Shown here piece by piece: positions 8,443 through 17,664 of a stretch of 64,000 nucleotides of DNA; positions within the stretch are counted from its first letter, which is position 1, and each line of letters opens with the position of its first letter. The stretch is from Ornithinibacillus caprae (lineage in GTDB: Bacteria > Bacillota > Bacilli > Bacillales > Amphibacillaceae): the NCBI RefSeq assembly GCF_009728145.1, contig NZ_WOCA01000011.1, forward strand, positions 62,001 to 126,000, read 5' to 3'. The position numbers and the translations under genes were made by a program. Under the pieces are notes generated by a model, which did no database searches, was not told the origin of the DNA, and saw only the letters and a list, made by a program, of their open reading frames with translations.

Positions 8443-9291
8443 GTGGAAAATGTAATAGAAGTAAATTCGTTAGCCAAAATATTTGGTAATCAAACTGCAT
8501 TGGAAAATGTAAGTTTTAATGTAAAAAAAGGAGAAACTTTAGGATTTCTTGGACCAAGTGGATCAGGTAAAACGACTACAATAAAAATTCTAACCGGACA
8601 ATTACGTCCTACATCGGGCGAGGCGCATGTATTTGGTCTATCAACCTCCTCTTTAAAGAACAAGGATTTCCGAAAGCGTATTGGTGTCCTTACAGATAAT
8701 AGTGGATTATATAACCGGCTTTCAATTTACGACAATCTTAAATTATATTGCGATTTATACAATGTACCGACAGCTAAAATTGATGAAGTGCTTCGTCTGG
8801 TGAATTTAACTGACGATCAGAAGAAGGTTGTTTCTAAGTTATCAAAAGGTATGCTTCAGCGTGTATTATTAGCGCGTACCTTACTACACGACCCAGAGCT
8901 GTTATTTTTGGATGAGCCGACTTCTGCATTAGACCCAGCAAATTCAAAGCATATTCATGAAGGATTACGTCGTTTAAATGACCAAGGAACAACCATTTTC
9001 TTAACTACACATGATATGTCTGAAGCGGAAACATTGTGTGATCGTGTTGCCTTTTTGCATAAAGGAAAGGTACAACTACTAGACGAACCAAAAAAATTAC
9101 GCAGGCAGTATTCAGATTCAACTATTACTGTTGAATTAAAAGATGGAAGAGAAATTGTGTTACCTGGTGGTTCTGAAGGAGCTGACACAATCTATAACTA
9201 TCTATCTACTGATCAAGTAGTCTCCGTACATTCCAATGAACCTACTTTAGGGGATATTTTTGTGGATATAACAGGGAGGGAACTCGTATGA
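8443..9291 (+). CDS. ABC transporter ATP-binding protein
   Basis: 282-residue cytoplasmic ATPase. Walker A GPSGSGKTTT, Walker B LLFLDEPTSALDP and switch His TTHDMSEAE are intact; the signature is LSKGMLQRV, where the usual second Gly is absent as in many ABC-2 ATPases. GTG start with AGGAGGAG 6 nt upstream. It overlaps the permease by an ATGA junction. The upstream LytTR-fusion gene and this pair form one module, likely exporting a peptide or drug. Substrate unknown. Confidence 0.9.
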   Translation: MENVIEVNSLAKIFGNQTALENVSFNVKKGETLGFLGPSGSGKTTTIKILTGQLRPTSGEAHVFGLSTSSLKNKDFRKRIGVLTDNSGLYNRLSIYDNLKLYCDLYNVPTAKIDEVLRLVNLTDDQKKVVSKLSKGMLQRVLLARTLLHDPELLFLDEPTSALDPANSKHIHEGLRRLNDQGTTIFLTTHDMSEAETLCDRVAFLHKGKVQLLDEPKKLRRQYSDSTITVELKDGREIVLPGGSEGADTIYNYLSTDQVVSVHSNEPTLGDIFVDITGRELV

Positions 9292-9995
9292 CTGTATCAA
9301 TGAAACGTATATATGCCATCTTTCAAAAGGATTTAAAAGATTTATCGAAAAATCTATTCGTTAGTTCAATTGTTATTTTACCAGTACTAATGGCGTTTAT
9401 GTATAGTAGAATGGGGGACATTTTAGATTTACATTATCTTATCATTAATTTGACGTTAGCATCTGTAACTGCGTTTATTCAATGTGCAGTAATTGCAGAG
9501 GAAAAAGAAAAACATACATTGCGTGGATTAATGTTGTCTCCTGCAACACTACCTGAAATATTAACAGGCAAAAGCTTAGTTAGCTTAATATTAACGATTG
9601 TTACATTAGTAGTTTGTATGATGATTACTGGTTATGAACCGGCAAACCTTGTATTAATTTCTTTTGTAATCTTACTTTCATGTTTATTTTATCTTGCTTT
9701 AGGAACGCTTTTAGGTCTTCTAACAAAGACAGTTGTAGAAGCTTCGGTTGTTATATTGCCGTTTATGTTTTTATTTGGTTTTGGTTCTATGCTTAAACCA
9801 CTAGTTGATGATTATGCTATATTAGGTTTTGTTGAATATTTGCCAAACACTCAGCTAGTAGAGCTAGCCTATAAGATTGAAAGTGGTTTAGGATTTGGTT
9901 CTCTTTGGAGTCATTTAGCAATCATTCTTACTTGGGTAATTGTAGCTACTATTTTAACCATCTTTGTATATCGTAAAAGAGAAATGGATGATTAA
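9288..9995 (+). CDS. ABC-2 type permease
   Basis: 235 residues with six predicted membrane segments, no large extracytoplasmic loop. The EEKEKHTLRGLMLSPAT segment (about residues 68-85) is the coupling-helix region conserved in ABC-2 permeases such as drug and bacteriocin exporters. It is translationally coupled to the ATPase gene (ATGA). It is followed by a strong terminator. Function as exporter is inferred from family; the cargo is not predictable. Confidence 0.88.
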   Translation: MTVSMKRIYAIFQKDLKDLSKNLFVSSIVILPVLMAFMYSRMGDILDLHYLIINLTLASVTAFIQCAVIAEEKEKHTLRGLMLSPATLPEILTGKSLVSLILTIVTLVVCMMITGYEPANLVLISFVILLSCLFYLALGTLLGLLTKTVVEASVVILPFMFLFGFGSMLKPLVDDYAILGFVEYLPNTQLVELAYKIESGLGFGSLWSHLAIILTWVIVATILTIFVYRKREMDD

Positions 9996-10058
9996 AAAGG
10001 TGAAGTCTTGTTAGCAGATAGAAAGTATAACTTTCTAACGCACAAGGCTTCACCTTTT
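9994..10058. terminator. Terminator hairpin between convergent genes
   Basis: Long stem AAAAGGTGAAGTCTTGT / ACAAGGCTTCACCTTTT enclosing a smaller AGAAAGT/ACTTTCT hairpin. It lies between the ABC permease (+) and the lipoprotein gene (-) and likely ends both. Confidence 0.75.
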
Positions 10059-10064
10059 AAAAAC

Positions 10065-10487
10065 CTATTTTTGGAACAAGTTTCTTAATTCATTCGTATC
10101 TTTTGGTGTGGTAATGTACGTTGTTTTATCGTCATCAACCATATACATGAGAGTGCTAGATTCATCTTCCTCCCCTAGCCATAAATGGATTGCATGAACA
10201 GGAAAATCTTCTCCATAATTGACCATTATATCGAAGTCAGGATGACTAAGCTCTACATTACTATCTTGTTGTGAAGCTGTTGTTATGACATGTTTGAAGA
10301 AAAGAACCTGATCCTGCTGATTAAACTGATACAGGATATCCTCATTGATGTCACCATACCCATTGGATTCAGAAATGGAAATGAATGAGATTTCTTCATC
10401 TAACAAAACCATTGTTGCTCCCTGTCCTTGACATCCTGCTAAGACGATTAAAAGCAATCCTATTAATAGGAAATATTTTTGTTTCAT
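10065..10487 (-). CDS. YhfM-like lipoprotein
   Basis: 140-residue protein anchored outside the membrane. It has a lipoprotein signal peptide (MKQKYFLLIGLLLIVLAGC) with lipobox LAGC and Cys at residue 19. The mature part contains an ISISESNGYGDINED segment that resembles the YhfM-like domain of Bacillus lipoproteins; that likeness is from memory and moderate. The ATG at 10487 is preferred to the longer frame because a signal peptide then begins properly and GGGG lies just upstream. Function unknown. A prolyl oligopeptidase gene lies upstream on the same strand. Confidence 0.75.
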   Translation of the reverse strand: MKQKYFLLIGLLLIVLAGCQGQGATMVLLDEEISFISISESNGYGDINEDILYQFNQQDQVLFFKHVITTASQQDSNVELSHPDFDIMVNYGEDFPVHAIHLWLGEEDESSTLMYMVDDDKTTYITTPKDTNELRNLFQK

Positions 10488-10552
10488 TTTGCATCCCCAC
10501 TTCGTAAAAGATAGCACATCAAATAGTAGTTTGATGGGCTACCATATATCTA

Positions 10553-12565
10553 TTAGTTTAGTTCTTTATCCAAAAATGCATAGAAGTCTACCCATTCATC
10601 GATGATTTTTGAAGTAGGCTTTCCTAATCCATGTCCAGCTTTCGACTCTAGTCTGAGGATAATAGTAGATTCTTTGTCTGCTTTTTCTAGCAATGTCGCA
10701 GCAAACTTTTTAGCGTGTGCTGGTACAACACGGTCATCACTTTCTGCAGTTGCTATAAGCACAGGCGGATACTTTTGACCTTCTTTAATATTATGCAATG
10801 GAGAATAGGCATAAAGATAAGGGAACTGTTCGGGATTATCCGCACTTCCATATTCAGGTATCCAATAGCGTCCAATGGTGAATTTATGATAACGTAGCAT
10901 GTCGATAACTGGAACCCTACAGATTACTGCGCCGAATAGATCTGGCCGTTGTACCATACAGGCTGCCACCAATAAGCCACCGTTAGATCCACCCATGATG
11001 GAAAGTTTTTCTTTCTTTGTATAGTTATTGTCGATGAGCCATTCACCAGCCGAAATAAAATCATCAAATACATTCTGTTTATTTTCTAGCATTCCAGATT
11101 TATGCCAGTCCTCGCCATATTCTGTTCCACCACGAAGGTTTGCTACGGCATAAACTCCGCCTTTTTCCAGCCAACGAAGAATAGCCGGGTTAAAAGAAGG
11201 AGTCATACTAATGTTGAATCCACCGTACCCGTAAAGAATAACTGGATTTTCACCATCAAGCTGTACTTCCTTATGGTGAGTAATATACATTGGTACCTTT
11301 GTTCCATCTTTTGACGTATAGAATACTTGTTTTGTTTCAAATGCAGAAGTCTCTATAGGTAGTTGTGATTCTGCAAACACCGATAGATTTTGGTCACCTA
11401 ACTGATATTGATACACGATTGTTGGATGTAAAAATGATGTAATGCCAAAATAAATTTCATTATCTTCTTTACTCCGTGTCATGTTCGTAAGGGATCCTAG
11501 AACAGGTAGATTTATTTGATGTAAGTACTCCCCATTAATCGAATAAACATGTAATTGGTGATGGGCATCGTGTAAGAAGGCAATGACTAGCTTGTCATTA
11601 ATATATTGAACGTGGTCGATTACATCGGTTTGTTCTGGTACAATGTCACGCCAATTTTCACGTGCTGGGTTATCTAAATCAATTGCAATGATTTTTCCGT
11701 TAGGTGCATCTAGGTCTGTTTTAAAATAGAATATATTATCTTTGTTCGTAACATAAATATACTCCGCATCTTGATCATCTAACAAATGGATCATCTCACC
11801 ATTTGAATCTAGCTTCTTTAGGTAAAATCTATTTTCCGTAGCAGTACCAAGCATGACGTATAAGCAAAGGTATTTTTCGTCTTCACTTATTGTTGGCGAG
11901 AACATTAATTCTTTTTCCTCAGGTTGTTCATGAATAAGTATATCCTCTTCTTGGTTCGTCCCTAATTTGTGGAAGTAAACTTTGTTAAAGTTACTCTCAT
12001 CCTCTTTAGCTACACTTCCAGGCTCAGGGAACTTACTATAATAAAACCCTGAGTTATCAGGCGACCAAGCAATATTAGTAAATTTCACATGCTGTATTTG
12101 ATCGTCCAAATCCTCCCCACGATCAACCTTACGTATCCGAATCTCTTGCCAGTCGCTACCGTGAGTAGAGGTGGCATAAGCTACAAACTGACCATCGTTG
12201 CTAAAGGCAAAATTAGTCATAGCTACGGTACCGTCATCACTTAATTGGTTTGGGTCGATGAGAACTTGGTCATCCTCATTATAAAGAATCGCTTGGTTTT
12301 GTAGCCCGTCGTTCTTCTGAAAGTATAGCTTACTTTTTACCTTTTTCGGAACAAAATATTTGGGGAAGTTCCAAAGTTCCTCTAACCTATTTTTATCAAC
12401 TTCTCTTGATGTTGTTTTAGAAAAATATGTATCGCATTCTTCCTTCATCAAATTACTCCATTCAATGGATTCTTTAGAAGCGGGATTTTCTAACCAGCGA
12501 TATGGGTCAGCCACTTTGGTTCCGTGGAAATCTTCTATAATATTATCTTTTTTAAATGTAATCAA
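10553..12565 (-). CDS. Prolyl oligopeptidase (S9A family)
   Basis: 670-residue serine peptidase cleaving after proline in short peptides. No signal peptide, so cytoplasmic. Residues 5-70 carry the family N-terminus (DFHGTKVADPYRWLENP), a seven-bladed propeller spans about 70-400, and the alpha/beta-hydrolase domain follows. The catalytic Ser is about residue 527 in MGGSNGGLLVA; the Asp lies in ATAESDDRVVP and the His in KAGHGLGKPT, giving a complete triad. Length is typical for the family. The strong start has AGGAGGAATTATC upstream. No obvious operon partner except the small lipoprotein gene that follows. Confidence 0.95.
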   Translation of the reverse strand: MITFKKDNIIEDFHGTKVADPYRWLENPASKESIEWSNLMKEECDTYFSKTTSREVDKNRLEELWNFPKYFVPKKVKSKLYFQKNDGLQNQAILYNEDDQVLIDPNQLSDDGTVAMTNFAFSNDGQFVAYATSTHGSDWQEIRIRKVDRGEDLDDQIQHVKFTNIAWSPDNSGFYYSKFPEPGSVAKEDESNFNKVYFHKLGTNQEEDILIHEQPEEKELMFSPTISEDEKYLCLYVMLGTATENRFYLKKLDSNGEMIHLLDDQDAEYIYVTNKDNIFYFKTDLDAPNGKIIAIDLDNPARENWRDIVPEQTDVIDHVQYINDKLVIAFLHDAHHQLHVYSINGEYLHQINLPVLGSLTNMTRSKEDNEIYFGITSFLHPTIVYQYQLGDQNLSVFAESQLPIETSAFETKQVFYTSKDGTKVPMYITHHKEVQLDGENPVILYGYGGFNISMTPSFNPAILRWLEKGGVYAVANLRGGTEYGEDWHKSGMLENKQNVFDDFISAGEWLIDNNYTKKEKLSIMGGSNGGLLVAACMVQRPDLFGAVICRVPVIDMLRYHKFTIGRYWIPEYGSADNPEQFPYLYAYSPLHNIKEGQKYPPVLIATAESDDRVVPAHAKKFAATLLEKADKESTIILRLESKAGHGLGKPTSKIIDEWVDFYAFLDKELN

Positions 12566-12700
12566 GATAATTCCTCCTTTTATTCTGTATATTAGATTTC
12601 GACATTTATTGATGGTTTTCCTTTATATCCGCTTAAAACAATGAAAAAAATGATAGTTGGTAGATAACTATAGGAAACAAATGGTATTTTAGGTTCTAGA

Positions 12701-12729
12701 TTGACTTTTTTTGTTTTTCGATTTATACT
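12701..12729 (+). promoter_or_regulatory. Sigma-A promoter of the sulfo-sugar locus
   Basis: TTGACT at 12701-12706, a 17-bp spacer and TATACT at 12724-12729, close to consensus. Transcription would start near 12736, about 135 nt before the first GH65 gene, so the operators lie downstream of the start and could act as roadblocks. The 306-bp gap between the peptidase and GH65 genes contains this promoter and the operators and no gene. Confidence 0.65.
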
Positions 12730-12775
12730 TCGAATATAAACTTTTTAAACTTTTATATTTTTTTCAATTAAAACT

Positions 12776-12850
12776 AAAGCGTTTTCATTTTTTTTAGCGA
12801 AAAACTAAAACGTTTTAGTTTTTAAAAGCCTTTTTACGAAAACGTTTTCG
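12776..12850 (+). promoter_or_regulatory. Three helically phased LacI/CcpA-type operators
   Basis: Three CG-centred palindromes: AAAGCGTTTTC (centre 12780/12781), a perfect 24-bp palindrome with core CTAAAACGTTTTAG (12800-12823), and CGAAAACGTTTTCG (12837-12850). Centres are 31 and 32 bp apart, that is three helical turns. CG-centred palindromes are the hallmark of LacI-family sites; the local LacI gene at 19311 is the likely partner. Site 1 read on the minus strand (TGAAAACGCTTTAG) is also close to the cre consensus for CcpA. Confidence 0.75.
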
Positions 12851-12871
12851 AATTTTGCAGGGGGCATTCAG

Positions 12872-15250
12872 ATGATAGAGTATTCTTTGGGGAAAGATGA
12901 ATTCAAGGACTGGCTTGTATCAGAAGTTGAGTTTTCTCCAGATTCTTTAGGGAAATGTGAATCTATTATGTATCTTGGAAACGGATACATGGGACTTAGG
13001 TCTGTAACGGAAGAACCATATCTCAAAGAAACTAGGAATTTATTGGTTAGTGGAACGTTCAATAAAGCAGCAAAAAATGAAGTAACGGAATTACCGAATC
13101 TTGCTGATATTACCAGATTAGATATACGTGTAGACGGAGAGCGGTTTAGTTTAGAATTAGGTCAAACCAGTAGTTACCTTCGTCAATTGAACCTAAAGAC
13201 TGCTGAACTGACAAGGGAAGTAGAATGGGTCTCTCCGAAAGGGAAAGAACTTCGATTTTATTTTAGAAGATTCGTTTCTTTAGACAATTTGCACCTCATT
13301 GGTATGAAAATGGAAGTTGAAGCATTAAACGATCCGGTTCAATTATCATTTGATTCTGGAGTAAATGCACAAATGAGTAATTCGGGAGCACAGCATTTTC
13401 TAGAGGGTGAAAGAAGGATTTATAATCGACGTTTTATTGAATTAATTCAAACCACAAATCAATCTAATGTTGATATCGCCATCAATACAACACATAAACT
13501 AATGCTAAATGACAAAGAACTAAGCCTAGATCCTGATATGGATATGGGGCGACGCAAAGTATGGCTTACATTCAATGTGTCATTAGAGCCGGGGGACGTT
13601 TTTACTTCTGAAAAAATAACAACAATTCATACCAGTCGAGATAAGGAATTCGATAAGCCGGGCTATGAGATAGGTAAACTAAGAGATTTTGCTCATAACG
13701 AATTAAAAGAAAGCGCTTTAAAAGGGTATGATAAACTCTTTGATTCACATGTGCGGGTATGGCAAGAAAAGGTCTGGGAAGCATATGATTTTGAAGTTGA
13801 TAGTAAACATACATTTGATCAGTTAGCAATTAGATTTGCATTATATCATTTGACGATAATGACGCCAGCACATGATGACAGAATGGGAATTGGTGCTAAA
13901 GCATTAAGCGGACAGGGATATAAAGGCCATTCATTTTGGGATACAGAAATATTTATTTTACCATTCTTTACGTACTCTAATCCGCAAATTGCCAGGTCCC
14001 TATTAACTTATCGATATCGCGGTTTAGCAGGTGCTCGAAAAAAAGCTATAGAAAACGGATATAAAGGTGCAATGTATCCTTGGGAAGCTGCTTGGCCAAC
14101 TGATGGAGAAGTTACTCCAGCGTGGGGGGATGTCGACATCGTCACTGGAGAACAGACAAAAATCTGGTCAGGACTGATTGAGCAACATATTACATCAGAT
14201 ATTGCGTTTGCGATTTATCAATATTACGTCGTTACGAATGACCAAGATTTTATGGATGATTACGGATATGAAATGATCTTTGATACAGCGAACTTTTGGG
14301 CTAGTCGCTTAGAATGGAACGATGATAATCAAGAATATCATATCAATGATGTTATAGGTCCAGATGAATATAAGGAGCATGTGAACAACAATGCTTATAC
14401 GAATCACATGACCTATTTTAATTTGCGTTTAGCTATTCAATTTTATGAATTATTACAAACTGAAAATCCAGCGAGGTTTAAGCAATTAAATGAATTGTTG
14501 AGATTAGATCCAAACTATAGGGATTGGAAATTAAAAGCAGAAAACCTATATTTGCCGTCTCCTAGAAAAGAAGATTTAATTATTCCACAGGATGATACGT
14601 ACTTGAGCTTAAAACAAATTGATTTATCAAGATACAAGAATCAAAAACAGGTTAGAGGTATTTATAAGGATTATAATCCAGAGCAGATTAACCAATTACA
14701 AGTAACAAAGCAAGCAGATGTTTTAGTTTTACTCTATCTCTTAGAGCAAACATTTTTAAATGAAGATCAACGTTTCTCATATGAAGTAAAGGAAAGTAAT
14801 TTTAATTTCTATGAACCGAAAACATTGCATGATTCTTCATTAAGCTTAGCAACACATGCAATCCTAGCTAATGATATTGAAAAAGGTGAATTAGCGTATT
14901 CTTTATTTAAAGAAGCTAGTGAAATTGATCTTGGCCCATCGATGCAAACATCGGATGATGGAGTACATGCAGCATCTATTGGGGGGATTTGGTCTGCAGC
15001 TGTATTTGGTTTTGCTGGAGTGAGAATTAGCTGCAATGGAAGGCTCAAGTTGAATCCATGTATTCCTAAGCATTGGAACAAAATGAAATTCACAATTTAT
15101 TGGCATGGTCAGCCGTTGTTCATAACGATTACGCAAGAAACATTATCTGTGGTAGCTGTAAACAAGGAGTTAGTTGAGTTAGAGGTATTTGGAAAAGTAT
15201 ATACTTGTGAGGATCACATGGAGATACCAATTAGCAGTGCTAATGAATGA
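12872..15250 (+). CDS. Glycoside hydrolase family 65 phosphorylase, first copy
   Basis: 792-residue cytoplasmic disaccharide phosphorylase. GH65 enzymes split alpha-glucosides (maltose, trehalose, kojibiose, nigerose, glucosylglycerol and others) with phosphate to beta-glucose-1-phosphate. N-terminal beta-sandwich to about residue 270, linker, (alpha/alpha)6 barrel about 320-700, small C-terminal sheet. GHSFWDTEIF lines the active site and the catalytic Glu is E499 in DVIGPDEYKEHVNNN; the phosphate-site HDSSLS segment is present. The linkage specificity cannot be read from sequence. It opens the locus directly after the operators and differs clearly from the second GH65 gene at 23594. Confidence 0.92.
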   Translation: MIEYSLGKDEFKDWLVSEVEFSPDSLGKCESIMYLGNGYMGLRSVTEEPYLKETRNLLVSGTFNKAAKNEVTELPNLADITRLDIRVDGERFSLELGQTSSYLRQLNLKTAELTREVEWVSPKGKELRFYFRRFVSLDNLHLIGMKMEVEALNDPVQLSFDSGVNAQMSNSGAQHFLEGERRIYNRRFIELIQTTNQSNVDIAINTTHKLMLNDKELSLDPDMDMGRRKVWLTFNVSLEPGDVFTSEKITTIHTSRDKEFDKPGYEIGKLRDFAHNELKESALKGYDKLFDSHVRVWQEKVWEAYDFEVDSKHTFDQLAIRFALYHLTIMTPAHDDRMGIGAKALSGQGYKGHSFWDTEIFILPFFTYSNPQIARSLLTYRYRGLAGARKKAIENGYKGAMYPWEAAWPTDGEVTPAWGDVDIVTGEQTKIWSGLIEQHITSDIAFAIYQYYVVTNDQDFMDDYGYEMIFDTANFWASRLEWNDDNQEYHINDVIGPDEYKEHVNNNAYTNHMTYFNLRLAIQFYELLQTENPARFKQLNELLRLDPNYRDWKLKAENLYLPSPRKEDLIIPQDDTYLSLKQIDLSRYKNQKQVRGIYKDYNPEQINQLQVTKQADVLVLLYLLEQTFLNEDQRFSYEVKESNFNFYEPKTLHDSSLSLATHAILANDIEKGELAYSLFKEASEIDLGPSMQTSDDGVHAASIGGIWSAAVFGFAGVRISCNGRLKLNPCIPKHWNKMKFTIYWHGQPLFITITQETLSVVAVNKELVELEVFGKVYTCEDHMEIPISSANE

Positions 15251-15258
15251 TATTAACT

Positions 15259-15275
15259 GGGTGATTCACTCACCC
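15259..15275 (+). other. Small intercistronic hairpin
   Basis: GGGTGA / TCACCC hairpin in the 64-nt gap between the first GH65 gene and the binding-protein gene, without a T run. It may stabilise or process mRNA; weak. Confidence 0.35.
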
Positions 15276-15314
15276 TTAATATAAAAACATATAACATTTC
15301 AAGGAGGAATACAC

Positions 15315-16568
15315 ATGAAATTCCGTAAAAGTATTTTGGTATTAATAGCAATTTCATTCGTTTTATTCTTAGCTGCATGTGGTGGCAATGATGGAGAAAA
15401 TGAAGAAGGTACTCAAGGGAATAACGAATCATCAGGTCAAAAGATAACTATTTTCCAAAGTAAAGTAGAAATTTCAGAGCAGTTAGAAGCTTTAGCTAAG
15501 GAATATGAAGAAGAAACAGGTGTCGAGGTAGAAGTTTGGGGAACAACTGGTGATGATTACTTTCAGCAATTACAAATTCGCCTAAACAGTAATCAAGGTC
15601 CATCTATATTCAGTGTTCGTCATATTACAGAAGCTGAGAAACTTGCATCTTATTTATATGATATGAGTGATGAGCCATTTGTTGAGCATATTGCTCCTAA
15701 TATGGCTTTAGAGCATGATGGAAAAGTTGTCGGTGTACCATATGGTGTTGAAGGTTTTGGTTTAGTATATAACAAAGATTTAGTAAGTCCAGAAGATATT
15801 GCAGACTACGATTCTTTTATAAATACGTTAGAGAAATTTAATGGAGAAGATGTTGCTGGACTTAGTCTTGCACAAGAAGCATACTTCTTAATTGGACACT
15901 TAAGTAACTACCCATTCTCACTACAAGAAGATAATTATGAATTTATTCAGCGAATGAATGCTGGAGAAGTAACGATGGCAGAAACAGAAGAATTCCAAGC
16001 ATTTGGTCAAATGATGGAAGATTTAAGAGCAAATATTCCTAATCCACTTGATATAACATATGATGAGCAAATTGGTGATTTTGCAACAGGTAAAACTGCT
16101 ATGATCCACCAAGGTAACTGGGCGTATGGTATGTTTGAGGATTATGAGTTAGATTTTGAAATCGGTATGGCTCCACTACCTTTATTAGATAACGATAAAT
16201 TAGAAGTTGGTGTAGGTAGTAACTGGGGGATCAACGGAACTAAAGATGAAGAAGAAGTTCAAGCAGCAGCAGACTTTTTAGATTGGATGCACACTAGTGA
16301 AACAGGAATGAGATATTTAGTAGAGGAATTTGGATTTGTACCAGCATTTACGAATATTGAAACAAATGACTTGGATCCATTATCTCAAGCTGTTCTAGAT
16401 GCTACAAATAGTGGGGAAACAATTCCTTGGTCACATAATTATTTCCCAGCTAACGTTATTGTAAATGACTTTGTACCTGCAACACAAAACTTCTTCTTAT
16501 CAGAGGATGTAACAGGTGAAGAGCTTATTGACAGTCTAGATTCAGCATGGCAAAACGCTACTAAATAA
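15315..16568 (+). CDS. ABC sugar importer, substrate-binding lipoprotein
   Basis: 417-residue extracytoplasmic solute-binding protein of the carbohydrate family (MalE/MsmE-like, CUT1). Lipoprotein signal peptide with lipobox LAAC, Cys at residue 23, followed by a Gly/Asn/Glu-rich linker. Mature features: FQSKVEISEQLEALAKEYEE, VPYGVEGFGLVYNKD, and the GKTAMIHQGNWA region characteristic of family-1 sugar-binding proteins. Strong AAGGAGGA ribosome site. Followed by a perfect hairpin and then two cognate permeases. No ATPase gene is in the locus, so a shared MsmX-type ATPase is expected elsewhere. Ligand is probably the (sulfated) oligosaccharide processed by the locus. Confidence 0.93.
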   Translation: MKFRKSILVLIAISFVLFLAACGGNDGENEEGTQGNNESSGQKITIFQSKVEISEQLEALAKEYEEETGVEVEVWGTTGDDYFQQLQIRLNSNQGPSIFSVRHITEAEKLASYLYDMSDEPFVEHIAPNMALEHDGKVVGVPYGVEGFGLVYNKDLVSPEDIADYDSFINTLEKFNGEDVAGLSLAQEAYFLIGHLSNYPFSLQEDNYEFIQRMNAGEVTMAETEEFQAFGQMMEDLRANIPNPLDITYDEQIGDFATGKTAMIHQGNWAYGMFEDYELDFEIGMAPLPLLDNDKLEVGVGSNWGINGTKDEEEVQAAADFLDWMHTSETGMRYLVEEFGFVPAFTNIETNDLDPLSQAVLDATNSGETIPWSHNYFPANVIVNDFVPATQNFFLSEDVTGEELIDSLDSAWQNATK

Positions 16569-16590
16569 TCATAAGACTATTTAATTTTTG

Positions 16591-16639
16591 GATAGGGAGA
16601 TAATATAGAGTATTACTCTACAATGATTATCTCCCTATC
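16591..16639 (+). promoter_or_regulatory. Perfect 14-bp intercistronic stem-loop
   Basis: GATAGGGAGATAAT and its exact complement ATTATCTCCCTATC enclose a 21-nt loop 22 nt after the binding-protein stop. No T run follows. Such hairpins after binding-protein genes commonly protect the upstream mRNA, giving more binding protein than permease. Partial termination is the alternative. Confidence 0.6.
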
Positions 16640-16788
16640 AATTTCTTATTTACCATACAATAGTTAGTATGAACTCCACTGATTCAAGATTTACTTGATC
16701 TACTTTAAGTATTATTTATCATCTTTGAAACATTGATCGTTATGGTATGTTTTGAAACATTATTCATGTAAGGAAAGAAGGGATTAAC

Positions 16789-17664
16789 GTGGCAAATAAA
16801 ATGACCAAGGGTTGGTTCGCTTTATTTACTGTCCCGCTATTAGTAATTTTTGTTACGGTAGTCATCATTCCATTCTTAATGGGTATCTATTATTCATTCT
16901 TTGATTGGGATGGAATTGGAGCAAATCCGATGGTTTTTGTTGGCCTTGAAAATTACACTCAATTATTTAGTGATCAACGCTTTTTGGATTCTGCATGGCT
17001 AACAGTAAAATTTACTATTTTAGCGCTTATATCTGTAAATATTTTAGGAATCACTTTCGCACTACTTGTGACTTCTGCGTTAAGAACTGTAAACGCAGCA
17101 CGAGCAATGTTATTTATGCCTAATTTAATTGGTGGTCTTATTTTAGGTTATATTTGGCAGTTTATTTTTACAGACGCATTTAAAATTATAGGAGAATCTA
17201 CAGGTTTTGGTGGGGTCTTCTTTAATTGGCTTTTAGATCCTGATTATGCTTTATATGCTCTTGTATTCGTTTTTACATGGCAAATGGCAGGGTATATGAT
17301 GATTATTTATATCGCTGGTATCCAAGGTATTTCAAATGAAATAATCGAAGCGGCGAAAATTGATGGTGCAAGCTACTGGCAAAAGCTTAGAAAAATCACG
17401 CTTCCTTTATTAATGCCTTCTATTACCATCAGCATGTTCTTAACGCTTTCTTTTGCATTTAAAATTTATGATGTGAACTTATCCTTAACTGGTGGAGGTC
17501 CAATTAACTCTACGGAGTTATTCGCATTGCATATATATAATGAAATTTTTGGATATGGAAATTATGGGTTCGGTCAAGCGAAGGCTGTAATCTTCTTTAT
17601 TGTTGTAGCTGTGGTAACATTAACACAAGTTTATATTACGAAGAAGAGGGAGGTAGAAATGTAA
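16789..17664 (+). CDS. Sugar ABC transporter permease (MalF/UgpA type)
   Basis: 291-residue CUT1 permease with six membrane segments. The EAA loop that docks the ATPase is at about residues 184-205 (EIIEAAKIDGASYWQKL). The GGGPINSTELFALHIYNE segment near the end is typical of this subfamily. GTG start with AAGGAAAGAAGGG upstream. One-base overlap (TAATG) with the next permease gene; together they form the heterodimeric channel for the binding protein at 15315. The 220-nt upstream gap holds the intercistronic hairpin and a TTTGAAACATT direct repeat (16724 and 16751). Confidence 0.93.
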   Translation: MANKMTKGWFALFTVPLLVIFVTVVIIPFLMGIYYSFFDWDGIGANPMVFVGLENYTQLFSDQRFLDSAWLTVKFTILALISVNILGITFALLVTSALRTVNAARAMLFMPNLIGGLILGYIWQFIFTDAFKIIGESTGFGGVFFNWLLDPDYALYALVFVFTWQMAGYMMIIYIAGIQGISNEIIEAAKIDGASYWQKLRKITLPLLMPSITISMFLTLSFAFKIYDVNLSLTGGGPINSTELFALHIYNEIFGYGNYGFGQAKAVIFFIVVAVVTLTQVYITKKREVEM

